64,000 nt of DNA from Pyrus communis (taxonomy: Eukaryota; Streptophyta; Magnoliopsida; Rosales; Rosaceae), in the NCBI RefSeq assembly GCF_963583255.1, contig NC_084816.1, positions 21,707,344 through 21,771,343 of the forward strand. The letters run 5' to 3'. Of this stretch, positions 32,391 through 42,463 are shown in pieces (the first letter of the stretch is position 1; each line of letters begins with the position of its first letter). Position numbers and translations under genes: made by a program. The notes beneath the pieces are model-generated. The model searched no databases. It was given only the letters and a program-made list of their open reading frames with translations, and had not been told where the DNA came from.

Positions 32391-34232
32391 TCAAGTGAAT
32401 CGGGGACCAGGAGAGTTCCTTTGAGCACCAAAAGGCCAGAGTCTGCTTAAGCCAAAATCCAAATTAGACTCCGGTTTTTTGGTGCACGTAAACCTCACCT
32501 TATCATAGAGTATGGTGTCGTCTGAGCTGCTTATGTTTCTGAAGTAACAGGATTTGCCACCATTGAATCTATACACTTGCTGTGTACTCCCCAGTCCGCT
32601 AACTACGGACCTGTTCTTTATAACGATAGTACCCTCAGCATTCTGCAGATTGCTGAGAGAGCTGTTGGAGAATCGGGAACTAGCACTTGCGGACTTCTTC
32701 TCGATAAATCCCAGTTCGATGTTTGTAATGTACTTATATGTTTCTTTTGCTTGTTCCAACAAGTCAATGTACAAGTAAAAAGGAAATTTTTTGTTTGATG
32801 ACGTTGAGTGGATAATGGAGGATGGCGGCCTGATATGAACTGTATCGTTGAAATGGATGGTCTGATTCACTATCTGCGTATTGCCATCATTCTTCATGAC
32901 CATTGTATTACTGTAATGGAGGTCTTGAATCGCATCAGTTGTGATATTCCCATAGGAGGACTTCACCCATCCAGTCGATGACACAGACCTGCCGACCCTT
33001 GTCAAAAATGTGCCATTTAATCCCTTGAAATCCAAAACCAATGAAACAACAAGGGGCAAGCTACTATGCTTCAAAAGCTCTCCTTCAGTTTTCGTGCTCC
33101 GCTTGTCCAGCCAAAGATGCAAATTCGCGTCAAGGAGCCAAACATTCGAGGCATTTGTAACACTAAAACCAAACTTGTGGCTCTTCCCATCCAATATCTT
33201 CCCTAAAAAGGGCGTGATTTCAATATCATAAGAAGGGAGATTGTACGAGCCAATCGCAGTAATTGGACTCCACAGGAGGGGATTGAACCCTCCAGTGAAA
33301 ATCACAGTAAAAGGCCAGACTGCACCAACAACCTCACCATCTAAACTCACCACAACCTCCCTAAAGGGCCCGTTTCCAGGCGTACCGCTAAGATTGTTTG
33401 CAGCAATGTACTCATTCGGAGGATTTGAATACCAAAACTCATCATTCTCATGAAATGAAACATACACCTCCAACACAGCCCTATAAGCATTCTGCGGCAT
33501 CTTAAATTCCTTCAACTGTGTATCGGTCGAATTCTGGATTTCAAACCACAACCCATCATTCAAAGGCAGATTTCTCGAAATGGGCAAGATCAAATCAGCC
33601 CAAGAATGGTACCCAGAATCCAAATTTACCAAATTTTTCTCATAGTTATAATTCAAATTCTTCTCAGCAGGGTAAAAATGGATGCTAATATTCACATGGT
33701 ATATCCCAGTATATCTTTCATTTACCAAATTCCCAAGATAAACAGCTAGTGTTTGATTGTTCTGAAGCAAAGAATAGTACCTTGTGATGTCCTTCTTGAC
33801 ACTCCAAACAATCCCATTCTGCGTTGGCTCAGCCGTGCAGCCCCTGAGAAGCTCAACGCCGCCGAGCCAAACCCCGAAAATCCGATCAAATTGCGTCCCT
33901 CTGCAGGTGGCTTTCCAGTCGAGGACAATTTTGGAAAATGAATGAGATGGGCAGTAGGAGGGAGGGGTGTAGTTAGCAAAGACTGGAGGTTTGCCGTATG
34001 TGTACCCGAAGTCGTGCTGGAGAACGTGCTGGGTGCAGGGCTTGGTTTTGGGGAGTTCGATGGGTTTGGTTACTTCGAAGTAGAGAGTTGGTGCGGCAGC
34101 GTTTTGAGGGGTGGGTTGGGAGAGGAGCTCAGATCGGAGAAGGTTGATTTTGTGGACATTGGCGGCAGAAAAGAGTGGTTGGTTGAGGAGGAGGAGGAGG
34201 AGGAGGAGGAGGATGGCCAACGGAGAGGCCAT
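32391..34232 (-). CDS. PNGase A-like amidase, copy 1
   Basis: Single-exon gene, 613 aa. Family: peptide-N4-(N-acetyl-beta-glucosaminyl)asparagine amidase A, which removes N-glycans, including core alpha-1,3-fucosylated ones, from glycopeptides in the secretory/vacuolar/apoplastic route. Seen: a long Leu-rich signal peptide (MASPLAILLLLLLLLLNQ..), then YFEVTKPIELPKTKPC, GYTYGKPPVFANYTPPSYCP, RIFGVWLGGVELLRGCTAEP and VWSVKKDITRYYSLL. The central and C-terminal beta-rich halves contain AYRAVLEVYVSFHENDEFWY, GPFREVVVSLDGEV and PSYDIEITPFLGKILDGKSH. More than ten N-x-S/T sites. Almond PNGase A is cut into two chains; a cleavage site cannot be read here. The TC-rich codons of the signal peptide show an expanded Leu run relative to the other copies. 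A 5.4 kb transposon-filled gap separates it from copy 2. Confidence 0.95.
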   Translation of the reverse strand: MASPLAILLLLLLLLLNQPLFSAANVHKINLLRSELLSQPTPQNAAAPTLYFEVTKPIELPKTKPCTQHVLQHDFGYTYGKPPVFANYTPPSYCPSHSFSKIVLDWKATCRGTQFDRIFGVWLGGVELLRGCTAEPTQNGIVWSVKKDITRYYSLLQNNQTLAVYLGNLVNERYTGIYHVNISIHFYPAEKNLNYNYEKNLVNLDSGYHSWADLILPISRNLPLNDGLWFEIQNSTDTQLKEFKMPQNAYRAVLEVYVSFHENDEFWYSNPPNEYIAANNLSGTPGNGPFREVVVSLDGEVVGAVWPFTVIFTGGFNPLLWSPITAIGSYNLPSYDIEITPFLGKILDGKSHKFGFSVTNASNVWLLDANLHLWLDKRSTKTEGELLKHSSLPLVVSLVLDFKGLNGTFLTRVGRSVSSTGWVKSSYGNITTDAIQDLHYSNTMVMKNDGNTQIVNQTIHFNDTVHIRPPSSIIHSTSSNKKFPFYLYIDLLEQAKETYKYITNIELGFIEKKSASASSRFSNSSLSNLQNAEGTIVIKNRSVVSGLGSTQQVYRFNGGKSCYFRNISSSDDTILYDKVRFTCTKKPESNLDFGLSRLWPFGAQRNSPGPRFT

Positions 34233-35022
34233 GAGTGACTCACCGGTGGTTGAGCTGTCTGTTGTTTTGGCGGGTTTTACTTCGTTTTGGCGCTATTATT
34301 TATTTGTATTTATTTGTTTATATTTTATAAAGTTTCTTGGAGTAGAAAACAATGGTGAGTTGGTGATTCTATAAACTGAATTAAATAATTTCTTAAATGT
34401 ACTATTTAAATTCCATCTACAAAAAATAAGCGCGGAATTAGAATCCTTGACTCTGATTCGATTCGTTCGAAAATCATCCGTTTTTAATTGAAAAATCAAA
34501 TTTAATTTTTCATTTACATAAAGTCTTCGGAATTAGTAAGTACTTAGAGCGTTGCTACCAATATATTTAAGTCACACTAGTGTAGCAGTAATGTTATTGA
34601 AATCAAATTCATGATGTGTGATTCTTATATATAGATATCATACTCACAATATGGTAATTTTCATATGGGGTAAAAATAAAAAAACATTATATAAATGTAA
34701 CTTGAAACATAAATATAATGGAGAAACAAAAAATGCAAAACAATCGAAGGCGATTTGATTGATGAGATGATAGCTCCACCAGAAGCTAGTACCCAAAGTG
34801 GCGGATTCAAGATTTCAACATTGGGTGGTCCTAATTATAAAAGTTTCAAAAAAACTTAAACGAAAATAACATTGAAATTTTTTTCAACAAACTACTATTT
34901 GATGTTAGAGAGAAACATTCCAAGATTAGATTGTTTGATCAAATCAAAATAAAAAATCAAATGGACTAACAAAGACATAATATATATATATATATATTAG
35001 AATTTTTTATTTGCACTCTAAT
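34233..35022. other. Upstream flank of PNGase A copy 1
   Basis: The first 150 bp share sequence with the upstream flanks of copies 2 and 4 (TTGATTCTATAAACTGAATT-type block), so they belong to the duplicated unit. A (TA) run lies at 34981-34997. No gene. Confidence 0.55.
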
Positions 35023-35964
35023 TGTCACATCCCAGACTCCAACCTCTCGGATATTGTCCGCTTTGGCATTCTGGGTCTGGACTATGTCGCAGCCACCCAG
35101 CTACCGCACGGTTTTGTTCTTGTGGACCGTAGCCCACAAAAGGCCTCTCTGAAGTTAAAGCTCTGGGCATGGATATATAAGGCCCAAAGACCACGCCCTC
35201 ACGGGCGATGTGGGATACTACAATCCTCCCCCCTTAGGGAGCCCGACGTCCTCGTCGGCACACCACGGCCGTGAGTCTGGCTCTGATACCAAATTGTCAC
35301 ATCCTAGACTCCAACCTCTCGGATATTGTCCGCTTTGGCATTCTGGGTCTGAACTATGTCGCAGCCACCCAGCTACCGCACGGTTTTGTTCTTGTGGACT
35401 GTAGCCCACAAAAGGCCTCTCTGAAGTTAAAGCTCTGGGCATGGATATATAAGGCCCAAAGACCACGCCCTCACGGGCGATGTGGGATACTACAATCCTC
35501 CCCCCTTAGGGAGCCCGACGTCCTCGTCGGCACACCACGGCCGTGAGTCTGGCTCTGATACCAAATTGTCACATCCTAGACTCCAACCTCTCGGATATTG
35601 TCCGCTTTGGCATTCTGGGTCTGAACTATGTCGCAGCCACCCAGCTACCGCACGGTTTTGTTCTTGTGGACCGTAGCCCACAAAAGGCCTCTCTGAAGTT
35701 AAAGCTCTGGGCATGGATATATAAGGCCCAAAGACCACGCCCTCACGGGCGATGTGGGATAAATTGTAGTATCCCACATCGCCCGTGAGGGCGTGGTCTT
35801 TGGGCCTTATATATCCATGCCCAGAGCTTTAACTTCAGAGAGGCCTTTTGTGGGCTACGGTCCACAAGAACAAAACCGTGCGGTAGCTGGGTGGCTGCGA
35901 CATAGTTCAGACCCAGAATGCCAAAGCGGACAATATCCGAGAGGTTGGAGTCTGGGATGTGACA
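35023..35964. mobile_element. TRIM array: three direct LTRs plus one inverted LTR
   Basis: Four copies of a 200-bp LTR: 35023-35222, 35295-35494, 35567-35760 (lacks the last bases) and an inverted one at 35765-35964. LTRs 1-3 are separated by identical 72-bp internal domains. Read on the minus strand, each begins with the PBS TGGTATCAGAGCC three bases after the LTR and ends with the PPT CTAAGGGGGGAGGAT. LTR ends are TGTAGTATCCC and GGGATGTGACA. The LTR shares its termini and the AAAACCGTG and GGACAATAT motifs with Cassandra but lacks the 5S block, so it looks like a related 5S-less TRIM. No protein is encoded. Confidence 0.9.
35567..35964. repeat. Near-perfect inverted repeat, arms about 194 bp
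   Basis: LTR 3 and the inverted LTR are complementary over about 194 bp with only one mismatch noticed (CCTA versus CCCA near the outer end) and a four-base spacer (AATT-like, 35761-35764). A transcript crossing it would fold into a long hairpin. Confidence 0.92.
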
Positions 35965-35967
35965 CTA

Positions 35968-37916
35968 AAAATTGTTAAAGAAATCAACCCCATCTCATTA
36001 AAGGACCTACACAAATCTAGAATAAAGAATTCTAGAACATTCACTAAGGTTGGTTAGCTAGATTATCCAAGTTAAAGTAGTACTTTGTAGAAATGACTAG
36101 AATGTTGTTTCTTAAGTTGGTGGAAGAGTTTAGAAGAATGGTGAGGTTTCCACCAACATGCAAGATTAGTGTAGATAATTCTAGCTTAGGAAGTTAGTGG
36201 AATTATCTAGATATATCTAGCATGGTGTGTCCATGCTTCTCCAAGGTTCCATCCATGCCTATAAAAGGAGAAGGCATCCACACCATTTGTATCAACAAAA
36301 ACAAATCAACAAACCAACCAAGCAAGCTTGTAAGCAAGCAAGCAAGTGAGAGTGAGAAGAAAGAATAGTCTTGTAAGAGTGTGAGTGCTCTAGAGTTTGT
36401 CTCTAGAAAGTGAGTGAGGTATGGTTTGGGGTTGAGGTGATTTAAAAAAAAGCTGGGATGAAAAAAAGCTGAGAGAGTTTTTGGTGTTTGGTAAACTTCC
36501 AGCTTTGGCTTTTTTTCACAGTTTTGGGTGAAAAAAAGCCAAAAAACAGAAGCAGCAAAAGGCAGCTTTGAAAAACTAGCTTTTCAGCTTCTGCGCAAAC
36601 CTCAAAACACGGATGAACAGTAACCTTTAATGAAAGTTTCTAGCAATCCTACCCTTAAATCCAAATTATTGATTCGAACAGAACGACATAAACATAAATC
36701 ACCACAAAATCTCATCTCTGAAATCCAAAAAAGTCATGAACATCACAAAAAGTACAAATTTTCAACCTGAAAAACTACCTACTCAGAAGCATTTCATCTC
36801 AAATTTTCCACCTATCAGTTAGATGAACCCAAGAGCCATGCAAACACAGCAAGCACAAAAATCCCAGAAAAAAAAAATAATACCCACAAACAGATGCACT
36901 GCAATCGCATCTAAACATCAAAAGAAAAAGGAAATTTACGGGCATACTAAAATGGCAATATACAAGAACGTGTGGAACTTTATCGAACAAACACGTACCC
37001 TCCCTTCATCTCTATCATCCCTTTTTGCTCCTCCCAGCTTCATCTCTACCAAAGATCTTTGAAGATTTGTGTCGCCCCTAGCTTTATCGTCGAGCTTGTT
37101 GTCGAAAGGCATCGCTTCTCCTCTACTCAGATCCTCGGCTTCTTCGACTCCCAATCTCGCTCTTCACTCGACCATCGCCTTCATCCGCTGCGACATCGTA
37201 GACAAACTCCATGATGCTAGCCAAAACCCAGAAGACAAAAAATACCGATCTGCCGAAACCCATATGAAATTCAGCTTGTGAAAAATCCAAAAAACAAAAA
37301 ACCCATATGACAAATCTAGAAGTTTTTTTTAGAATGAATGAGAAAAAATGGAATTTGATGATGAGGGAGTAAGTGGCGAAAAGAATGGAATTTGGTGATG
37401 AGAGAAAAAGTGAAGAGGGAGAGATAGAGAGGTAGTTGGACGGGAAGGATAAAAAAATGAAGATGATTCTAGAGAGTGTTCTAGAAAAGTAAAAGAAAAG
37501 AGAAAAGGTGAAAAATCTAAAAGATAGAATTAAGCTTGGTTATGGGGAACAGAGAAAAAGAAATATGATAAATAAGTTTGGTTTTGGTTATTTCACACAA
37601 TTACAGATGTTTTACATAAATGTTTACCAAACGCTATCATACTGTTTTTTTTTTTTCCAAAAGCACTTTTACAAAAAAGTTTACCAAACACTCTGCTGCT
37701 TTATTTCACAGCTGCTTATTCTCACAACACAGCAGAAGCAGTTTTTTTTCAAAGCACAGCAATACCAAACCAACCCTCATAGCTTCTCAATAGTGTCTTT
37801 GATAGTTTGTGTTGTAATATTTTGTTTGTGTAATACAAGTAATTTGTTTACTTGTATTGTCTCTCCAACACTTGTGCTAGAGTTGTGTACTTAAGTTTTT
37901 TTTTCCCAACAAAAAT
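35968..37916 (+). mobile_element. Solo LTR with 5-bp TSD, split by a nested element
   Basis: 35973-37911 begins TGTTAAAGAAATC and ends TTTCCCAACA. It is flanked by AAAAT at 35968-35972 and 37912-37916. A promoter-like TATAAAA at 36260-36266 precedes a purine-rich leader, as in a Copia-type LTR. Removing the nested TIR element (36423-37771) leaves an LTR of about 590 bp. No internal retrotransposon domain follows. Confidence 0.8.
36423..37771. mobile_element. Non-autonomous TIR element nested in the solo LTR
   Basis: The left end GGTTTGGGGTTGAGGTGATT and the right end in reverse complement (GGTTTGGTATTGCTGTGCTT) match with scattered changes. Both are followed by A-runs and AAGCTG/AACTG, and both sides carry TTTGGTAAACTT. 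The interior has no transposase-like frame. TSD unresolved. Confidence 0.62.
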
Positions 37917-38652
37917 ATCACTTTATATTTCAAACTCTCTAAAATGAGAAAGAAATCTACACAGCCTAGCAAAATGTCGACCATGGCATGAGGCTTGCCA
38001 TGACATGTCTCGCAAAATGTCGACCATGGCATGCCAATGTCATGCCAAGCCTCACAAAATGTCGAGAAGTGCAAAATGTGATTTTTAAAGTATAGATAAA
38101 AGTTCTCTATAAATTTACCAACAATGATCAAATTGTTATAAAAAAAAAAAAAAATCATACACTACATCACAATAATCATATGAATATTTTCATCTAATAC
38201 ACATAAGCCCAAAATCATAAAATTTATTTGAAATTCAATATTGTAATGAGGTGATGATGGAAAGATAGAGATGGAATAATTGTGGTGGGGTTCCGGGGTA
38301 AGGTTTGTATTGGATGGGTGGATTTGGGGCTGTGTGCTAATTAAAAGAGGGAATTGCATGAGAAGTAGATGGGTCTCGGGTTTGTAGACGAAAAAGAGTT
38401 TAAATTTTTTGAATGGCCTGGCTCAAAACGGCACCGTCTAGGCCAGGTCATTAAAAACAATATTAAACCTTCTTCTTCTTTGCTAAATTCTGTTGGGTGC
38501 CGTGCTGCAAATTCATGGAGTTCCAAAACCAACACGGGACCAGGCAGTCGGGTGGTCCTCAACGATCTTCACATATGCTTCTCCGATCTTTCAGAGGGTC
38601 CTGGGACCACCCAGGTCCTGTAATGGATCCGCCCACCCAACCCAATAAACAT

Positions 38653-38895
38653 AAGTTTAAAAAACCACGAGTTGGTGATCTAGTGGTAAAGGACGGATTA
38701 CGATGTTTTTTAAAACTAAAAATTAAAGGTCTTGGGTTCGAAACCTGCTACTGATGTAGAAATCAGACTTGTGGCCAGGGAGGCTGAAATGCTTCTATAA
38801 GTCTTCCCGGCTCTCGAAAGGGATGGATAAACCGTAATTTACCACTAGTTGTCCCCCTTATATATATATATAAAACCAAGAACAAAAGTTTAAAA
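38653..38895 (+). mobile_element. tRNA-derived SINE with 10-bp TSD
   Basis: Flanked by AAGTTTAAAA at 38653-38662 and 38886-38895. It begins with a tRNA-like head (TTGGTGATCTAGTGGTAAAG, A-box like), has a B box GGGTTCGAAACC at 38733-38744, and ends in a TATATA-rich tail. Confidence 0.85.
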
Positions 38896-39672
38896 CAATA
38901 TGACAGACCAAACCAAATTGCACTCAAAATTGTAAGAGTAGTTCATCTACATTTTAAGTCTTAAGGTTCGGCAGGCTTGAACGAGCTGGAGAACGAACTG
39001 GGAAAATACTGCCAAAACCGTGTCACGTTTCTCTAATTCGATGTTTGGACGAAGGACTTTCAAGGTGTCGTTTTAAAAAGTTCTCTCTTATGTAGTGCAT
39101 TCCTAAATAATTTAGCCTATGCCCATGAAACTTTCAAGTCAGACGTTCTAAAAACCACTGAAAACTCTCACAATGACTAAGGAGTTGGGTTATAAAAGCT
39201 TTGAAGTTTGGTATAAAATTTCTAAATTTTTGAGCAGTGCAAGAAACATCATATTTTTCATAAAAAGATCTCTCATTTCATTACATATACTTAGATTTAC
39301 AAAAATTACCTGATATTTACACGCAAGTTGAAAAAATGCACTGCGAGGCCGGGAACGGGCTTGGTATCGGACCCTTGGGTAACGATGAGTTCGACAAATC
39401 CGTGAAGGGTGTGACCATGAATCATATGCAGATAACACAAGTTGACATGATCCAGTTTTCAGAAATCATTCAACTCCATGTAAAACCATAACCATTTTAA
39501 CGCAGATACCTTAACTAGATCCTAGAAGAGTATCCACAAAAATAAAATTGGGTACAAAATACTTACATTTTTATTTGAGGTACCAACAAACACGAACGCT
39601 CCATAAAATTTACCTAAGGAGTCCTCTTCTGCAGCACATGAAGATGCATCCATACGAATAAGCTAGGCACCG
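38896..39672. repeat. Duplicated flank: RAB3GAP2-like 3' end and PNGase A 3' flank
   Basis: 38900-39070 matches 44958-45125. 39225-39315 (GCAAGAAACATCATATTTTT to GATATTTACACGCAA) matches 48672-48762, the 3' flank of the RAB3GAP2-like gene. 39430-39660 matches 46090-46340, the 3' flank of PNGase A copy 4. These segments mark the unit that was amplified with the PNGase A genes. Confidence 0.8.
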
Positions 39673-41523
39673 TCATTGTTCCCAAGTAAATCGGGGACCA
39701 GGAAAGTTACTTTGAGCACCAAAAGGCAACAGTGTGCTTAAGCCAAAATCCAAATTAGACTCTGGTTTTTTGGTGCACGTAAGCGTCACCTTATCATAGA
39801 GTATGGTGTAGTTTGAGCTGCTTATGTTTCTGAAGTAACAAGATCTGGCACTATCGAATCTATACACTTGCTGTGTACTCCCCAATCCACTAGCTACTAA
39901 ATTGTTTTTCACAACCATATTACCCTCGGCATTCTGCAGATTTCTGAGAGAGCTGTTGGAGAATCGTGAACCAGCACTTGCAGACTTCTTCTCAATAAAT
40001 CCCAATTCGACATTTGTAACCAATGTATATGACTCATTTGCTTGTTCCAAGTAGTCACTGTACAAGTAAAGAGAAAATATTTTGTTTGATGACATTGAAT
40101 GAACAGTGGAGGATGGTGGCCTGATATGAACTGTATCATTGAAATGGATGATCTGATTCACTATCTGCGTATTACCATCATTCTTCATGACCATTGCATT
40201 GCTGTAATGGAAGTCTTGAATCGCATCAGTTGTGATATTCCCATAGGAGGACGTCACCCATCCAGTCGATGACACGGACCTGCCGGCCCTTGTAAAAAAT
40301 GTGCCATTTAAACCCTTGAAATCTAAAACCAATGAAACAACAAGGGGCAAGCTACTATGCTTCGAAAGCTCTCCTTCAGTTTTCGTGCTCTGCTTGTCCA
40401 ACCAAAGATGCAAATTCGCATCAACATACCAGACATTCAAGGCATTTGTAACATTAAAACCAAACTTGTGGCTCTTCCCATCCAATATCTTCCCTAAAAA
40501 GGGAGTGATTTCAATATCATAAGAAGGGAGATCGAACGAGCCAATCGCAGTAATAGGTCTCCAGAGGAGCGGATTGACCCCTCCAGTGAAAATCACAGTA
40601 AAAGGCCAGACTGCACCAACAATCTCACCATCTAAACTCACCACAACCTCCCTAAAAGGCCCGTTTCCAGGCGTACCGCTAAGATTGTTTGCAGCAATGT
40701 AATCATTTGGAACATTTGAATACCAAAACTCATCATTCTCATGAAATGAAACATACACCTCCAACACAGCCCTATAAGCATTCTGTGGAATCTCAAATTC
40801 CTTCAACTGCGTATCGGTCGAATTCTGGATTTCAAACCACAACCCATCATTCAAAGGCAGACTTCTCGAAATGGGCAAGATCAAATCCGCCCAAGAATGG
40901 TACCCAGAATCCAAATTTTCCGAATTTCCCAACTTTTGCTCATAATTATAATTGAAATTCTCCTCAGCGGGGTAAAAATGGATGCTAATATTCACATGGT
41001 AAATCCCAGTATATGTTTTATCTACCACATTCCCAAGATAAACAGCTAGTGTTTGATTGTTCTGAAGCAAAGAATAGTACCTTGTGATGTCCTTCTCGAC
41101 AATCCAAACAATCCCATTCTGCGTCGGCTCCGCCGTGCAGCTCCTGAGAAGCTCAACACCACCCAGCCAAACCCCAAAAATCCGATCATATTGTCTCCCT
41201 TTGCAGGTGGCTTTCCACTCGAGGACAATTTTGGAAAATGATTGAGATGGGCAGTAGGAGGGAGGTGTGTAGTTAGCAAAGACAGGAGGTTTGCCGTATG
41301 TGTACCCGAAGTCGTGCTGGAGAACGTGCTGGGTGCAGGGCTTGGTTTTGGGGAGTTCTATGGGTTTGGTTACTTCGAAGAAGAGAGTTGGTGCGGCGTC
41401 GTTTCGAGGGGTGGGCTGGGAGAGGAGCTCGGATCGGAGGAGGTTGAGTTTGTGGACATTAGCGGCAGAAAAGAATGGTTGGTAAAGGAGGAGGAGGAGG
41501 AGGAGGGCCAACGGAGAGCCCAT
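39673..41523 (-). CDS. PNGase A-like amidase, copy 2
   Basis: Single exon, 616 aa, intact. Start MGSPLALLLLLLLYQPFFSA with a shorter Leu run than copy 1. It carries the same diagnostic segments (FFEVTKPIELPKTKPC, GVWLGGVELLRSCTAEP, VEKDITRYYSLLQNNQ, GPFREVVVSLDGEIVGAVWP). Differences: a four-residue insert QKLGNSEN before LDSGYHSW, shared in form with copy 4, and a C-terminus three residues longer than the others (ending FTWEQ). The VWIVEKD variant is shared with copy 4, while copies 1 and 3 have VWSVKKD, which suggests two pairs or gene conversion. Expected secreted N-glycan amidase. Confidence 0.95.
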   Translation of the reverse strand: MGSPLALLLLLLLYQPFFSAANVHKLNLLRSELLSQPTPRNDAAPTLFFEVTKPIELPKTKPCTQHVLQHDFGYTYGKPPVFANYTPPSYCPSQSFSKIVLEWKATCKGRQYDRIFGVWLGGVELLRSCTAEPTQNGIVWIVEKDITRYYSLLQNNQTLAVYLGNVVDKTYTGIYHVNISIHFYPAEENFNYNYEQKLGNSENLDSGYHSWADLILPISRSLPLNDGLWFEIQNSTDTQLKEFEIPQNAYRAVLEVYVSFHENDEFWYSNVPNDYIAANNLSGTPGNGPFREVVVSLDGEIVGAVWPFTVIFTGGVNPLLWRPITAIGSFDLPSYDIEITPFLGKILDGKSHKFGFNVTNALNVWYVDANLHLWLDKQSTKTEGELSKHSSLPLVVSLVLDFKGLNGTFFTRAGRSVSSTGWVTSSYGNITTDAIQDFHYSNAMVMKNDGNTQIVNQIIHFNDTVHIRPPSSTVHSMSSNKIFSLYLYSDYLEQANESYTLVTNVELGFIEKKSASAGSRFSNSSLRNLQNAEGNMVVKNNLVASGLGSTQQVYRFDSARSCYFRNISSSNYTILYDKVTLTCTKKPESNLDFGLSTLLPFGAQSNFPGPRFTWEQ

Positions 41524-42463
41524 GAGTGACTGACTGGTGGTCGAGCTGGCTGTTGCTTCGGTGGGTTTTGCTTTATTTTGATGCTCTATTTATGTATTTA
41601 TTTATTTATATTTCTTTGTTTCTGTTTTTATTGAGTTTCTTCGAGTAGAAAAAAATGTTTGAGTTTTTCTTGTTGGAGAAGACAATGGTGAGTTATTGAT
41701 TCTATAAACTGAATTAAATAATTTTTTGACTGTGCTATTTAATTTTTTTGTTCCAAAAAAAAAAAAACAAACTGGAGTTAAAATCTTTGATTCTAATTTA
41801 ATTTGTTCGAAAATCGTCAGGTTAGCCATTTTTATTTGAAGAATTAAATTAAAATTTTCATTTGCAAATAGTTTTTCGAATTAGTAAATAGTGAGTACTT
41901 GATTGAAATATTACCAAATTTCTAATTCCAATAATAAATACATTAATCAATTGAAATAATAAAGTGAGAAATAGAAATTGGAATGTCTTGGAAAAACATT
42001 GTGTCATATATTTGGAGAGAGTGGACTGTCGCAATTCAAGCGAATCCAGAAGAATTCTATGTGGCCCAATATCGTGAATAAGATAAGGTTTTTATCACAA
42101 ATTATTCTTGAAATGGATCAGAATCATCATTTTGGTACTTTACTTTCAAAATTAATATGTCGTCACTGACATTCATTATCGCACATCAATTTGATCATTC
42201 CATTAAGATTCCGTCAACTATTTTGTTAGTTTGGATGTGGGACCCACAAATCCAACAAAATAGTGACATGTGGACTACACAACATAAAGGTTTTTATCGC
42301 AAATAGTCCCTGACATTGATCTAACTCCTAATTTTATCGCAAATATACATTTTTATTTGAGGTACCAACAAACACGAACCCTCCATGAAATTTACCAAAG
42401 GAGTCCTTTTCTGCAGCACATGAAGATGCATCGATACGAATGAGCTAGGCACCGTCATTGTTC
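41524..42463. other. Intergenic between PNGase A copies 2 and 3
   Basis: Proximal 200 bp is the shared PNGase A upstream flank. 41960-42340 holds AT-rich sequence with repeated TTTTTATCRCAAATNRTYC blocks, probably an unclassified dispersed repeat. The last 130 bp is the shared 3' flank. Confidence 0.5.

Noticed and set aside
33942..34238. Conserved 94-98 codon plus-strand frames opposite the 5' end of each PNGase A gene (also 41242-41529, 44015-44299, 47912-48199)
   Set aside because: They recur only because the sense sequence is conserved. They lack any independent promoter or motif and are antisense shadows.
35761..35764. Replication origin or recombination site at the palindrome centre
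   Set aside because: The palindrome is fully explained by inverted LTRs; no further site motif is seen.
35210..35978. Repeated 60-95 codon frames in the TRIM array
   Set aside because: They follow the LTR repeats, occur on both strands, and TRIMs are noncoding.
36799..37281. Several overlapping frames of 60-80 codons on both strands
   Set aside because: They lie inside a non-autonomous TIR element and show no transposase motif.
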